DNA of 64,000 nucleotides from Chitinophaga niabensis (GTDB lineage: Bacteria > Bacteroidota > Bacteroidia > Chitinophagales > Chitinophagaceae), in assembly GCA_017849435.1 (NCBI GenBank), contig JAFIGY010000020.1, forward strand, positions 528,653 to 592,652. The letters are read 5' to 3'. Numbering within the stretch: the stretch's first letter is position 1; every line of letters starts with the position of its first letter. The notes beneath the pieces are model-generated. The model ran no database searches. It was not told the DNA's origin and was given only the letters and a program-made list of their open reading frames with translations. The translations under genes and the position numbers were made by a program. This document shows, one piece after another, positions 28,501-36,586 of the stretch.

Positions 28501-28782
28501 CAGCGTGATGTTGATGGGAGCGTCGGAAACGGCTACCTCCCGGGCGGTAAAGCCCATGGCGGTCACCCTGAGGATTTGGTCCGCAGGCGTAACCACCAGC
28601 CGGAACTCCCCGTTTGCATTGGTGACGGTACCCGCTTTACTGGTCTGCGCAATGATGGTCACACCCGGAACAGGTGTTCCATTATTGTCCGTTACCCGGC
28701 CGGTGACCGTTTTTTGTTGTCCCTTTGCCAGGATAACGATCGATAGCAGTAAAGGGATCATTAGGGTAAGGATTTTTTTCAT
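25570..28782 (-). CDS. SusC/RagA TonB-linked outer-membrane transporter (PUL1)
   Basis: The TonB-dependent channel that imports the oligosaccharide captured by SusD. The 1070-residue protein has a signal peptide (about 1-21) and a carboxypeptidase-D regulatory-like domain (about 24-105; VTGRVTDNNGTPVPGV). The plug (about 115-225) starts VVVGYGTQKVTKVSGA and contains NVLKDAATTAIYGVKGGNGV. A long barrel ends FGVNLKL. No STN domain is present, so it is not built to signal to an anti-sigma factor; control is better explained by the divergent sensor/regulator. It is first in a five-gene operon. Confidence 0.96.
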   Translation of the reverse strand: MKKILTLMIPLLLSIVILAKGQQKTVTGRVTDNNGTPVPGVTIIAQTSKAGTVTNANGEFRLVVTPADQILRVTAMGFTAREVAVSDAPINITLQVSASDLGEVVVVGYGTQKVTKVSGAISTVKGADIEKLRPVRLEEALQGRASGVNVIQGGTPGSKPTVLIRGIPSYVGTDPVVIVDGIPQTLDDLNAINPADIESLNVLKDAATTAIYGVKGGNGVIVVTTRSGRRNQKTEIGVNANVGMQEVQNLIGVLNASEYAGIINEGSVASGGPVIFPDLSKLGAGTNWQKEVFHRAMMQNYGVNARGGSDKIGYFVSGGYLGQDGIVGGGSKSNFNRVNGTANLNADITSRLKLIVNTSYVNLRSKGILENSFNSIIGSALNFDPTVPVWNNVPNTVGKYGFSNLILSEIFNPLTKLDNTYNQSNGNKLYGKVELQYDIWKDLKLTTRFGYTNWDETGKSFTPLAFYGPLNVENTMNADGSAVVVKNGYGEVSSSAHNSVREYRNSASSFLSETFANYNFSIKKDHHFETVLGFSLSKSNASGMDASRQDVPFNSWQFAAITAATGENSAGMVYFRDTVINGVAQKVRDGKGDIAPNLNARGSSTYQSFRKNLSYFGRINYDYREKYLASFTARRDGSYAFGPDNKFANFFSGSLGWVASAEDFFHSGFIQYLKIRGSYGTIGNENVTPQFVSIVTGGPNYVDGNNNGYTFGNAFLPGSTVGSYANPALAWEKQTQSNIGLDVTFFRNKFSFTADYFRKETKGLLFTSIASLYLGTAQVPPSNIGSTRSSGVDMMLSYNDNFGKDFNLNTSLTFTTARNVVTATNSDNSAVLNGGYYFNGQSQSVTRFEKGQTPGYFYGYKTNGLFQTQADIDKAPRQDGAQPGDIRFVDWDGDKVISDKDKTKIGDPFPKFTMGWNLNLAYKGIDFSMFTYVSVGNDVYRAYERNANYTNKFRGVLDRWTGPNSTNDARNPRYSFTDANSNIRVSDRYVEDGSFAKIKNIQLGYTLPGAWMKRSGFKQVYVYLQAKNLYTFTKYSGFDPEIPGGIMDTGVDRGAYPQARTWSFGVNLKL

Positions 28783-28855
28783 ACGTGAGATTTGGTTTTG
28801 TTTAACGCATTTAGCAACGTGGTTTGATAATGTGGAAATTTTGGTTGATGTGTAT

Positions 28856-28863
28856 GTAAATTA
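28856..28863 (-). promoter_or_regulatory. Putative -7 box of the PUL1 susC promoter
   Basis: The reverse strand reads TAATTTAC, a degenerate TAnnTTTG. A TTTG on the same strand (28886-28889) is 22 bases upstream and could serve as -33. The operator half-site starts exactly 31 positions upstream, the same distance as at the other two PUL promoters. Confidence 0.5.
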
Positions 28864-28893
28864 CCCCAACCTTTGCACAGACGCTCAAATCCT

Positions 28894-28913
28894 GCTACAT
28901 CCTGACTACATCA
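28894..28913 (-). promoter_or_regulatory. Putative operator, proximal direct repeat (PUL1)
   Basis: Plus-strand half-sites GCTACATCC (28894-28902) and ACTACATCA (28905-28913) repeat with an 11-bp period, one helical turn. They match the PUL3 sites in layout and in the CATC core. Inferred binding site of the regulator encoded at 28990. Confidence 0.6.
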
Positions 28914-28949
28914 TAAATACCCAATTCAATTGATAATCAATAAATATCG

Positions 28950-28969
28950 ACTACTACATCACTACATCA
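28950..28969 (-). promoter_or_regulatory. Putative operator, distal repeat (PUL1)
   Basis: ACTACTACA (28950-28958) and ACTACATCA (28961-28969) repeat at 11 bp; an extra overlapping ACTACATCA sits at 28953-28961. The site is 56 bp from the proximal pair and just upstream of TACCTTTA (28978-28985), a possible -7 box 4 bases before the regulator ATG. It may therefore serve autoregulation. Confidence 0.45.
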
Positions 28970-28989
28970 AAAAGTAATACCTTTAATAC

Positions 28990-31887
28990 ATGAACCGTTT
29001 GTACCCTGTAATTACCATGTTATGTTTGTCATTGTCCCTATCCGGACAAAACACGATCGGTTTACCCCAGATCATCAATTACAGCAAAAACGACTTCCAG
29101 GCAGGTACCCAAACCTGGGATATCCGTCAGGATAACCGGGGTATCATGTACTTCGGCAATAATGAAGGGATGATCACCTACGACGGCAGTCACTGGAAGC
29201 TTTACCCCCTTCCCAACAAAACGATCGTTCGTGCGCTGGCAACGGATGAGAACGACCGGATTTATGTCGGCGGGCAGGATGAGATCGGATATTACGCGCC
29301 CGGCTCTAACGGCAACCTCGTTTACACCTCCCTCAAAAGCCTGATCCCCCGGCAGCAAAGCAGGTTTGCGGATATCTGGCGGATCGAGATATACCGGGAA
29401 TCCGTTTTCTTCCAGGCCTCCGACCGCATCCTCGAATACCGGAACAACAGCATCAAAGTATATCCCACCACAGGGGAATGGGTCTTCCTTAAAAAGGCCG
29501 GCGGCCGGTTGTTCGCACAGGACAGGAGTAGCGGGCTGCTGCAATTCGGCCGTCAGGAATGGGTGCCCGCCCTGGAGAACCCACTCCCTGCGAACACGGT
29601 GGTTTCCGGGATCATCGAAACGGATCAGGACAGCCTGCTGGTGCTCACGCAACTGGACGGGATGTTCCTTGTGCATCACGACCACGTGGTGCGCAGGCAG
29701 CCTGTTGAGCCCACCGCTTCCGGCCCGCAATTCATCTATACCGCCACCAGGATCAATGCCACGGAATTTGTCACAGGCTCCACTTCAGACGGATGCGTGG
29801 TTATGGACTTCCGCGGGCATATCATCCAGCAGATCTCCCGCACGGAAGGGTTACAGAATAATAATGTGCTCTGTGTTTTCCTGGATCGCGACAAAAACCT
29901 CTGGGCCGGCCTGCGGAACGGGATCAGTTTCATCGCTTACAATGCAGCCGTCAAGTATATCACGCCCAGTAAGGCCAATGATCTTTCCGGTTACAGTACC
30001 CGTATCTTCAACAACGAGTTGTACATCGCTACTTCAGATGGCGCCTATCACGTTCCGCTTCCTAATGTTACCGGCGATCTGAGCTTTGCCAAAGGGATCT
30101 TTTCACATATCCGGAACAGTATGGGGGAAGTATGGCGGCTGGAGGAAGTGAACCGGCAATTACTGATGGGGCAGCATACCGGCAGCTACCTCATCCGGGA
30201 CAATACCGGTATACCGCTCGCGGAAGGACCGGGATCCTGGATATTCAAACCCATATCCTCCGTATTTCCCGCGCAGGATATATTGACAGGCACTTATACC
30301 GGGCTTAAAATGATCGGGTTCAACGGAGGTCAGTTTACCGACAAACGGGAGATCAGCGGCATCCGGGAATCCATCCGCTTCCTGGAAATCGACAACAACA
30401 ACACCATCTGGGCGTCCCATCCCTATCGCGGTATTTACAAACTGCAATTGGCAGCGGATGGAAAGCATGTACACTCGCAGTTGTATACCGAGGGCGCAGG
30501 ACTCCCTTCCGCGCTCGGCAACTACGTGTTCAAAATCAAAAACCGGACGGTGTTCGGCACGGCTAAAGGCGTTTACGAATTTGACGCGGGGAATGAGCGG
30601 TTTGTGCCTTCCGCTTTCCTTGCGCCCATCCTCGGCAATATGGAGATCCGGTACATGAATGAAGATGCGGACGGCAATATCTGGTTCTGTAGTGGCAAGA
30701 AGATCGGCGTTGTAAGTTTTGGTGCGGGGAAGAATTTCACGATCACCTATTTCCCGGAGTTGAGCGGACAAATACTGCTTGGCTTCGAGAACATCTATCC
30801 TTTCAATAAAGAAAATATTTTTATCGGATCGGAGAAAGGCATCATCCATCTTAATTATGAAAAATATATTGCCAACAAACAGGCGGTGAAGGTATTGCTG
30901 GGACAGGTGAAGGCCATCGGGCGAGGGGATAGTGTGATCTTCGGGGGGTATTTCCGGCAGGGCACTGATCTTGTATATCAGCAGAACGAATCAGATATGC
31001 CGCATCTGCCCGGCAACTATAATTCTTTTCATTTTGAATACGGCTCTCCCTCTTACGCTTTAAAGAACAACATCGAATACAGTTATCAGCTGAAGGGATA
31101 CGACACGAAATGGTCCGCCTGGTCATCCCGTTCTGAAAAAGATTATACCAACCTGCCTGCCGGGAAATATACATTCTCCGTAAAAGCGCATGACAATCTT
31201 GGTCACGAATCCGAAACGGTGACCTATCATTTCGTGATAGAACCGGCATGGTACCGTACAGGCTGGGCCTACATGCTTTATGTGCTGCTGTTCCTCGCAG
31301 CGTTATATTGGCTGGACAAATGGCAAAAGCGAAAGATGCAGCGTCAGCAACAAAAGTTTGATGAAGAACAAAAACGCCTCAAATACATCCATCAGCTTGA
31401 AATAGAAAAAAGTGAGAAAGAGATCATCGCGTTGCAGAATGAAAAACTTGCGAGCGAGATCACCTTCAAGAACAAAGCCCTGGCGGATGCGTCCATGCAC
31501 CTTGTGGAACGGGGAGATGCGCTGGTGAAAGTGAAAGACGTGCTGGAGAACATGTACAAGAAAAATAACAGCAATCCCGAATTAAAAAGCGCCCTCCTCC
31601 TGTTGCATGATGCGGAGAAGAATAACGCCAACTGGGAGCAATTTGCTTCACATTTCGATGAGATCAATAATAACTTCCTCAAAAAGCTGAAACAGCGCTT
31701 CCCCACGCTTTCCAACTCCGATCTCAAGGTATGCGCCTATCTGCAATTGCAGCTCTCTTCAAAAGAAATTGCGCAATTGATGGCGATATCTTTACGGGGT
31801 GTGGAGATCAGACGATATCGGCTGCGTAAGAAACTCAATCTTCCTACGGAAGAATCCCTGACGGATTTTCTGACGGCATTTTCATGA
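28990..31887 (+). CDS. Membrane-spanning one-component sensor/regulator: beta-propeller, Y_Y_Y, TM, coiled coil, LuxR-like HTH (PUL1)
   Basis: A probable polysaccharide-responsive transcription activator of PUL1. The 965-residue protein has a signal peptide (1-20) and periplasmic Reg_prop-type propeller repeats (about 35-640; repeated GNIWF and NLWAGL-like blades). A Y_Y_Y domain (about 675-752; YSYQLKGYDTKWSAWS) follows, then one membrane helix (about 757-776), a charged coiled coil (about 780-850) and a C-terminal LuxR/GerE-like HTH (about 906-960; SSKEIAQLMAISLRGVEIRRYRLRKKL). There is no histidine kinase, ATPase or receiver, unlike hybrid two-component PUL regulators. It would have to bind DNA from the membrane. 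It is divergent from susC; operator-like repeats fill the shared intergenic region. Confidence 0.88.
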   Translation: MNRLYPVITMLCLSLSLSGQNTIGLPQIINYSKNDFQAGTQTWDIRQDNRGIMYFGNNEGMITYDGSHWKLYPLPNKTIVRALATDENDRIYVGGQDEIGYYAPGSNGNLVYTSLKSLIPRQQSRFADIWRIEIYRESVFFQASDRILEYRNNSIKVYPTTGEWVFLKKAGGRLFAQDRSSGLLQFGRQEWVPALENPLPANTVVSGIIETDQDSLLVLTQLDGMFLVHHDHVVRRQPVEPTASGPQFIYTATRINATEFVTGSTSDGCVVMDFRGHIIQQISRTEGLQNNNVLCVFLDRDKNLWAGLRNGISFIAYNAAVKYITPSKANDLSGYSTRIFNNELYIATSDGAYHVPLPNVTGDLSFAKGIFSHIRNSMGEVWRLEEVNRQLLMGQHTGSYLIRDNTGIPLAEGPGSWIFKPISSVFPAQDILTGTYTGLKMIGFNGGQFTDKREISGIRESIRFLEIDNNNTIWASHPYRGIYKLQLAADGKHVHSQLYTEGAGLPSALGNYVFKIKNRTVFGTAKGVYEFDAGNERFVPSAFLAPILGNMEIRYMNEDADGNIWFCSGKKIGVVSFGAGKNFTITYFPELSGQILLGFENIYPFNKENIFIGSEKGIIHLNYEKYIANKQAVKVLLGQVKAIGRGDSVIFGGYFRQGTDLVYQQNESDMPHLPGNYNSFHFEYGSPSYALKNNIEYSYQLKGYDTKWSAWSSRSEKDYTNLPAGKYTFSVKAHDNLGHESETVTYHFVIEPAWYRTGWAYMLYVLLFLAALYWLDKWQKRKMQRQQQKFDEEQKRLKYIHQLEIEKSEKEIIALQNEKLASEITFKNKALADASMHLVERGDALVKVKDVLENMYKKNNSNPELKSALLLLHDAEKNNANWEQFASHFDEINNNFLKKLKQRFPTLSNSDLKVCAYLQLQLSSKEIAQLMAISLRGVEIRRYRLRKKLNLPTEESLTDFLTAFS

Positions 31888-31896
31888 ACCGTTCGT

Positions 31897-33284
31897 TTAT
31901 GGTTTTACTTCTGCCGCGGTATGGCCTGCCCATGTAGTGTTCAGTACCTGTGCCATTCTCTTTGCTGTTGATATCTGATCCGCACCGGCGTCCAGCGGCA
32001 TTTTGCGCGGTTGCCCGTCCATATCCGTCTTTACGGCGGGATAAGCGGTGGTTACTGCGCCCTGGGCGCTGCTGCCTGCCAACAGATGAAAAGTACCGGT
32101 GTCGTCCCGTTTCAGTTTCGGGTCGGCTGTTGTATAACCTGTTCCCGGCATATCACCGCCACTGCTAACCTTGTACAGGATATTCCCTTTCCAGGCGAAG
32201 TCTTTATTCGGGCCGGATATTTGTGCGGCGGGCGCTTCGCTGCCTTGTATGATATTATACGCAATGGTGACAGCAGTGGCGCCGAGGCCGTTCGTTCTGC
32301 CGGGTTGAAGGATGTTCTGCGGGTTGTTCACCAGCGTGTTGAATGCGATCAACACACGATCGGGACGGTCGTGGCACGTAAGCTTGGCGCCTTCCGCCAC
32401 TTCCCCGTCGCCGTTACCGATGGTGATGGCGGGTTTGCAGTTCTCGAAATAGTTGCTGTGGACCAGGTGATCATCGCCGAAAATGCGGAGGCCGGGGGTG
32501 TTGATGAAATAGTTGCCGTAGACCTCGCACCGGTTCCCGTGGCGCAGGGTGAACTGCGCCGGGCAATCACGGATGGTATTATAACGCAGCACAACGCCGG
32601 ATGCTTTCACAGATATCAGTTCGTTCTCTCCATCGCATTGCTCAAAGAGATTATACTCCACCACGCTGTTGCTGGACGACATGCTGAACCCGCTCAGTCC
32701 GAATTGCAACGTTTCAATCCCATTGCCCGGCTGATGTTTCTGATCGAAGAAATAATTGTGATGTATCCGGAGCCTTTCCGCTATCTGGCTGCCGGAGCCG
32801 CGTATGGCCAGGAAGCGTCCCATGGCATTCTTATGCTGAAAAGTGTTGTAATCCACCTCATGATCGCTGCCGGCGATGTAAAGGTCTTCTCCGTCCCCGG
32901 GCGTCCCAAAACATTGCGGGTCCAGCGGCAGAAGGAGGTGCCGGGAGCACATTTTGCTTTATTGGCGGGATGTGAAAAGCGGAAACCGCGGATGATGATA
33001 TGCGTAGCAGGACTTATCAGACTAAAACCACCATTCCCGGTGATCTCCGCGCCGTTCAAGGTTTGTGCGGCAATGGTGATCGGTTTGGCTGCAGTGCCTT
33101 GCTTGTTGATCACAATATCCGCATCCGTCTTGTACACGCCATTGGCTACCCATATCACATCACCGGGAGCAGCTTTGCTGATGGCCGTCTGAAGTTCGGG
33201 AAGGGAGTGCACGGTGATGTCTGCAGCGTTCAGTTGCAGGGACGTTAACAGACCGGCCATCCATAAGGGTAATGCTATTTTCAT
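31897..33284 (-). pseudogene. PL6 family polysaccharide lyase, single-base frameshift
   Basis: A parallel beta-helix lyase of family PL6 (alginate lyase / chondroitinase B type), about 462 residues if intact. The first part (33284 to about 32927) has a signal peptide (about 1-20) and runs through HPANKAKCAPGTSFCR. The rest continues in the next frame from LDPQCFGTPGDGEDLYI to the stop at 31897. One added C at about 32925-32927 would join the halves as FCRLDPQCFG, so one base is missing. The catalytic Lys (LISVKAS) and Arg (FTLRHGN) are intact downstream. It is either a recent pseudogene or a sequence error. The stop is 9 bases from the regulator stop (convergent). Confidence 0.85.
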
Positions 33285-33361
33285 ACGGGAATTTATGTGT
33301 ACAAATTAGAAAATTCCGGGCAAAGGGATAATAGCATTTTAGCAATATTTAAATAAATCCT

Positions 33362-33369
33362 TACCTTTG
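33362..33369 (+). promoter_or_regulatory. -7 element of the ABC-F gene
   Basis: TACCTTTG matches the consensus exactly; TTTT at 33337-33340 is a weak -33 at 21 bases. It implies a leader of about 170 bases before the ABC-F ATG. Confidence 0.5.
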
Positions 33370-33375
33370 CCCCAT

Positions 33376-33548
33376 CATGAAATTATAATCCGCACATATA
33401 AGCAGTTCCTGCTGCTATTTGAAAGAGACTCACCCGGTCTCGTTATATCTATCAATTTCATTTAACATTCTCAACATCTTACTGACATGAAACTTACATC
33501 CTGCCAACGGACCACTCACCTCATTTTTTCATCAACAATGAACATTCC
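33376..33548 (+). other. Long 5' leader of the ABC-F gene
   Basis: The leader holds a three-codon minigene (ATG AAA TTA TAA at 33377), a small stem (GAGAC 33425-33429 with GTCTC 33437-33441) and an ATG at 33487. That ATG opens a frame, starting MKLTSCQRTTHL, which overlaps the ABC-F start out of frame and stops near 33651. It could be an attenuation leader or untranslated sequence. Confidence 0.35.
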
Positions 33549-35162
33549 ATGCTTATCAATGCACAACATATCACCTATCACACCCCTCATCACAAAACGC
33601 TCTTCCAGGATATCGGCTTCTCCCTCCAAAGGGGAGAAAAGGCTGCAATCGTAGGGAATAACGGCACCGGTAAAACCACGCTGCTCAGGATCATTGCCGG
33701 GCAGGAAAAGAGTTATGACGGCGATCTTCAGGTGACTACAAACCGCTACTACGTACCACAACACTATGGCCATTTCAATCATATTTCCGTGGCTGCGGCA
33801 CTGGGTATCGCGCCGTTACTGGAAGCCCTGCGGGCAGTGGAAAACGGCACAACAGACCAGCATTACTATGATCTGCTGGAGCATCACTGGGATATTGCAG
33901 CGCGATGTGAAGAGGCATTTGCGCGATGGGGCATTACGGGTATCTCACTGGATCAGCCATTACAGCAATTAAGCGGGGGAATGAAAACAAGATTGTTCCT
34001 TTCCGGCATCGATATCTTCAGGCCTTCCGTTGTGCTGTTGGATGAACCTACCAATCATCTCGATAAACAGGCACGGACCCTGTTATATAACTGGATAGCG
34101 CAAACCAACAGTGCGCTGCTGCTCACGAGCCACGACCGCCAACTGCTTCGTTTATGTAATCCCATCTGGGAATTGCAGGCAAACGGTATCAAAGCATATG
34201 GCGGTAATTACGACGCCTATGCAACACAAAAGGCCATTGAATCCGCAGCGAAGGAGCACCAGCTGGCCCATCAGGAAAAATCGTTTAGGGAGGCAAAACT
34301 TCAGCAGCAGCAAGCCCTCGAGCGCAAGCAACGTTCGGATGCGCAAGCACGGAAAAGAAGCATAAAAGGAGGCGAACCCAAGATCATGCATAACATCTGG
34401 CGGCATAATGCAGAGCTTAGTACCGCAAAATTGAAACAGGTACATGATGATAAGCTAAGCGGGCTCCGGGAAGAAATGCGGGAGGCGGCAGCAATGGTGC
34501 AGATGCAGCGTATCATGAAAGGTTATTTCGATGATGCGGTGTTAGCATTCGGCAAAGTGCTTGTTCAGGCCACAGGCATTCATTATGCTTATCCGGGCAG
34601 CCCCGTACTATGGCGAAAATCACTGACCTTCACCATCCGCAGCGGCACCAGGCTGGCTATCAAAGGAAGCAACGGCAGTGGTAAAACGACGTTGTTCAAC
34701 CTGCTGCAAGGCAGGATATTACCCACGGAAGGCGATATACAGAAGGCTTCTTTCAACGCTTTACTACTGGATCAGGATTATAGTCTTATTGACCGGCACA
34801 AAACAGTATTGGAACAGGCCTTCGCTTTCAACAAATCCCGCCTTGAAGTTCCGATGGTGCATACGTTACTCGCAAACTTCCTCTTCACTCCGGAAAGCTG
34901 GGACAGGTCCTGCGCGGTCCTGAGCGGCGGAGAGATGCTGCGGCTTTCGCTCTGCTGCATGGTATTGCAAAACAAAGCACCGGACGTCATTTTCCTGGAC
35001 GAACCGGTGAATAATCTTGACCTCGCCAATATCCACATGTTAGCGAAGATATTTGCAGATTACCGGGGAACGCTGATCGTGATCTCGCACGACGAGGGGT
35101 TCCTGGAGGAAGCAGGGATCACGGATGAAATACAGCTGGAAGGAGACATCCGGCAAGCGTAA
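33549..35162 (+). CDS. ABC-F family ATPase (ribosome-associated)
   Basis: A soluble twin-ATPase protein that probably acts at the ribosomal E site, either in translation quality control or in antibiotic protection. The 537-residue protein has two ABC cassettes and no membrane part: Walker A GNNGTGKTT (36-44) and GSNGSGKTT with Lys379, signatures LSGGM and LSGGE, Walker B VVLLDEPTNHLD and VIFLDEPVNNLD. The charged helical inter-domain linker (about 225-330, KEHQLAHQEKSFREAKL) is the P-site tRNA-interaction motif of ABC-F proteins. The start is ATG 33549. A perfect terminator follows. Which ABC-F subgroup it belongs to cannot be settled by eye. Confidence 0.92.
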   Translation: MLINAQHITYHTPHHKTLFQDIGFSLQRGEKAAIVGNNGTGKTTLLRIIAGQEKSYDGDLQVTTNRYYVPQHYGHFNHISVAAALGIAPLLEALRAVENGTTDQHYYDLLEHHWDIAARCEEAFARWGITGISLDQPLQQLSGGMKTRLFLSGIDIFRPSVVLLDEPTNHLDKQARTLLYNWIAQTNSALLLTSHDRQLLRLCNPIWELQANGIKAYGGNYDAYATQKAIESAAKEHQLAHQEKSFREAKLQQQQALERKQRSDAQARKRSIKGGEPKIMHNIWRHNAELSTAKLKQVHDDKLSGLREEMREAAAMVQMQRIMKGYFDDAVLAFGKVLVQATGIHYAYPGSPVLWRKSLTFTIRSGTRLAIKGSNGSGKTTLFNLLQGRILPTEGDIQKASFNALLLDQDYSLIDRHKTVLEQAFAFNKSRLEVPMVHTLLANFLFTPESWDRSCAVLSGGEMLRLSLCCMVLQNKAPDVIFLDEPVNNLDLANIHMLAKIFADYRGTLIVISHDEGFLEEAGITDEIQLEGDIRQA

Positions 35163-35187
35163 AAAAAACATCAACAATAAGCGCTAT

Positions 35188-35217
35188 GGGCTGACCCTGA
35201 TGGTCAGCCCTATTTTT
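35188..35217 (+). terminator. Intrinsic terminator of the ABC-F gene
   Basis: GGGCTGACC (35188-35196) pairs perfectly with GGTCAGCCC (35202-35210) around CTGAT, followed by TATTTTTT. Confidence 0.95.
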
Positions 35218-35290
35218 TCATATATCAGGAAATCGGCCTAAAAAAGCGTAACTTAGACTTATCATTGCTTCGTGCTGTTTATACTTTTTT

Positions 35291-36571
35291 ATGAAGCAGT
35301 TTGTTGTATGCGTTGCGTTCTTTCTCCTGATCCCGTCAATACTTGCGGCTCAAAAGGTGTTTGTTATAAAGATTGACGGAAGCATCAATCCTGTATCTGC
35401 CGATTTCATCCACCAGAGCATTAGCAAAGCCCACACTGAAAATGCCACCTGTCTTGTCATTTACCTTAATACGCCCGGCGGATTGCTGCAATCCACCCGT
35501 TATATCGTGCGCGACATCCTTGAAGCTCCCTTGCCGATCGTTGTTTATGTTGCCCCTGCAGGGGCGCATGCCGGTTCTGCCGGTGTTTTTGTAACCCTGG
35601 CGGCGCATATTGCCGCAATGGCGCCGGGAACCAATATTGGCGCAGCACATCCGGTGGGCCTGCAAGGGCAGCTGGATACGATCATGAGCGAGAAAACCAC
35701 CAACGATGCCGCAGCATTTATCCGTTCCATAGCCGCCAAACGGAGCAGAAACCTGGAGTGGGCGGAAGAATCCGTGCGAAAAAGTCTTTCCATCACAGAG
35801 AATGAAGCTTTGGAAAAAAAAGTGACGGATCTGGTGGCAACCAATCTGCAGGAATTGCTGGAAGATATAGACGGGAAAAGTATTGTTACGGTGGATGGTA
35901 TAAAGACATTACATACAAAACATGCGCAAACACAAGTACTGGAAATGGGCATGCTGGAAAGGATACTCACGGTACTGACCGACCCCAATGTTGCGTACAT
36001 CCTGATGTTGTTGGGCTTCTACGGTATACTTTTCGAACTTTACAACCCCGGCAGCATACTGCCAGGTATGGTAGGCGTGATCGCGCTTATCGTGGCTTTT
36101 TATGCTATGCAGACGTTACCCATCAATTACGCCGGCCTCGCACTGATTGTATTCGCCATCGTACTTTTTGTACTGGAAATAAAGATCGTCAGTCATGGTA
36201 TGTTAACGATCGGCGGCATCGCCTCCCTCCTGCTCGGTTCCATCATGCTGATCCGCTCTGACTCCGCGCTGGAATCCGTAAGGATATCCCGCAGTGTGAT
36301 CATTTCCGCAGTAACCGTTACCACGCTTTTCTTTCTATTCGTAATAGGTCTCGGACTGAAAGCCCAGCGGGCTAAACCGGCCACAGGGGTGGAAGGTATG
36401 GTGGGTGAAACCGGTGAAGCACTGGATATATTGAACCCATTGGGAAATGTGCTGGTACATGGGGAAATATGGAAAGCGGAATCAGTAGAAGGACAGATAG
36501 ACCAGGGCGAAAAAATACGGATAGTGGCAGTACACAATTTGAAATTACAGGTAGGGCATCTTATTACATGA
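35291..36571 (+). CDS. NfeD family membrane-bound serine protease (ClpP class)
   Basis: A membrane protease that partners stomatin-like proteins in membrane quality control. The 426-residue protein has a signal peptide or first helix (about 1-20). A ClpP/crotonase-like protease domain (about 22-210) carries catalytic Ser96 in GAHAGSAGVF and the LNTPGGLLQSTR loop. A block of membrane helices follows (about 235-350, including VAYILMLLGFYGILFELYNPG), and a C-terminal OB-fold NfeD domain ends the protein (about 365-426; EGMVGETGEALD). This is the long NfeD form. It is followed after 15 bases by a slipin gene, the conserved NfeD/stomatin operon. Confidence 0.93.
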   Translation: MKQFVVCVAFFLLIPSILAAQKVFVIKIDGSINPVSADFIHQSISKAHTENATCLVIYLNTPGGLLQSTRYIVRDILEAPLPIVVYVAPAGAHAGSAGVFVTLAAHIAAMAPGTNIGAAHPVGLQGQLDTIMSEKTTNDAAAFIRSIAAKRSRNLEWAEESVRKSLSITENEALEKKVTDLVATNLQELLEDIDGKSIVTVDGIKTLHTKHAQTQVLEMGMLERILTVLTDPNVAYILMLLGFYGILFELYNPGSILPGMVGVIALIVAFYAMQTLPINYAGLALIVFAIVLFVLEIKIVSHGMLTIGGIASLLLGSIMLIRSDSALESVRISRSVIISAVTVTTLFFLFVIGLGLKAQRAKPATGVEGMVGETGEALDILNPLGNVLVHGEIWKAESVEGQIDQGEKIRIVAVHNLKLQVGHLIT

Positions 36572-36586
36572 TATAAAACAAATACT

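Noticed and set aside
28990-31887. Classification as a hybrid two-component PUL regulator
   Set aside because: The propeller and Y_Y_Y parts fit, but no HisKA, HATPase, receiver or AraC segment can be found; the HTH follows the coiled coil directly.
33369-33377. GCCCCATCA resembling an operator half-site near the ABC-F promoter
   Set aside because: It is a single copy without a partner 11 bp away and is misplaced relative to the -7 box; probably chance.
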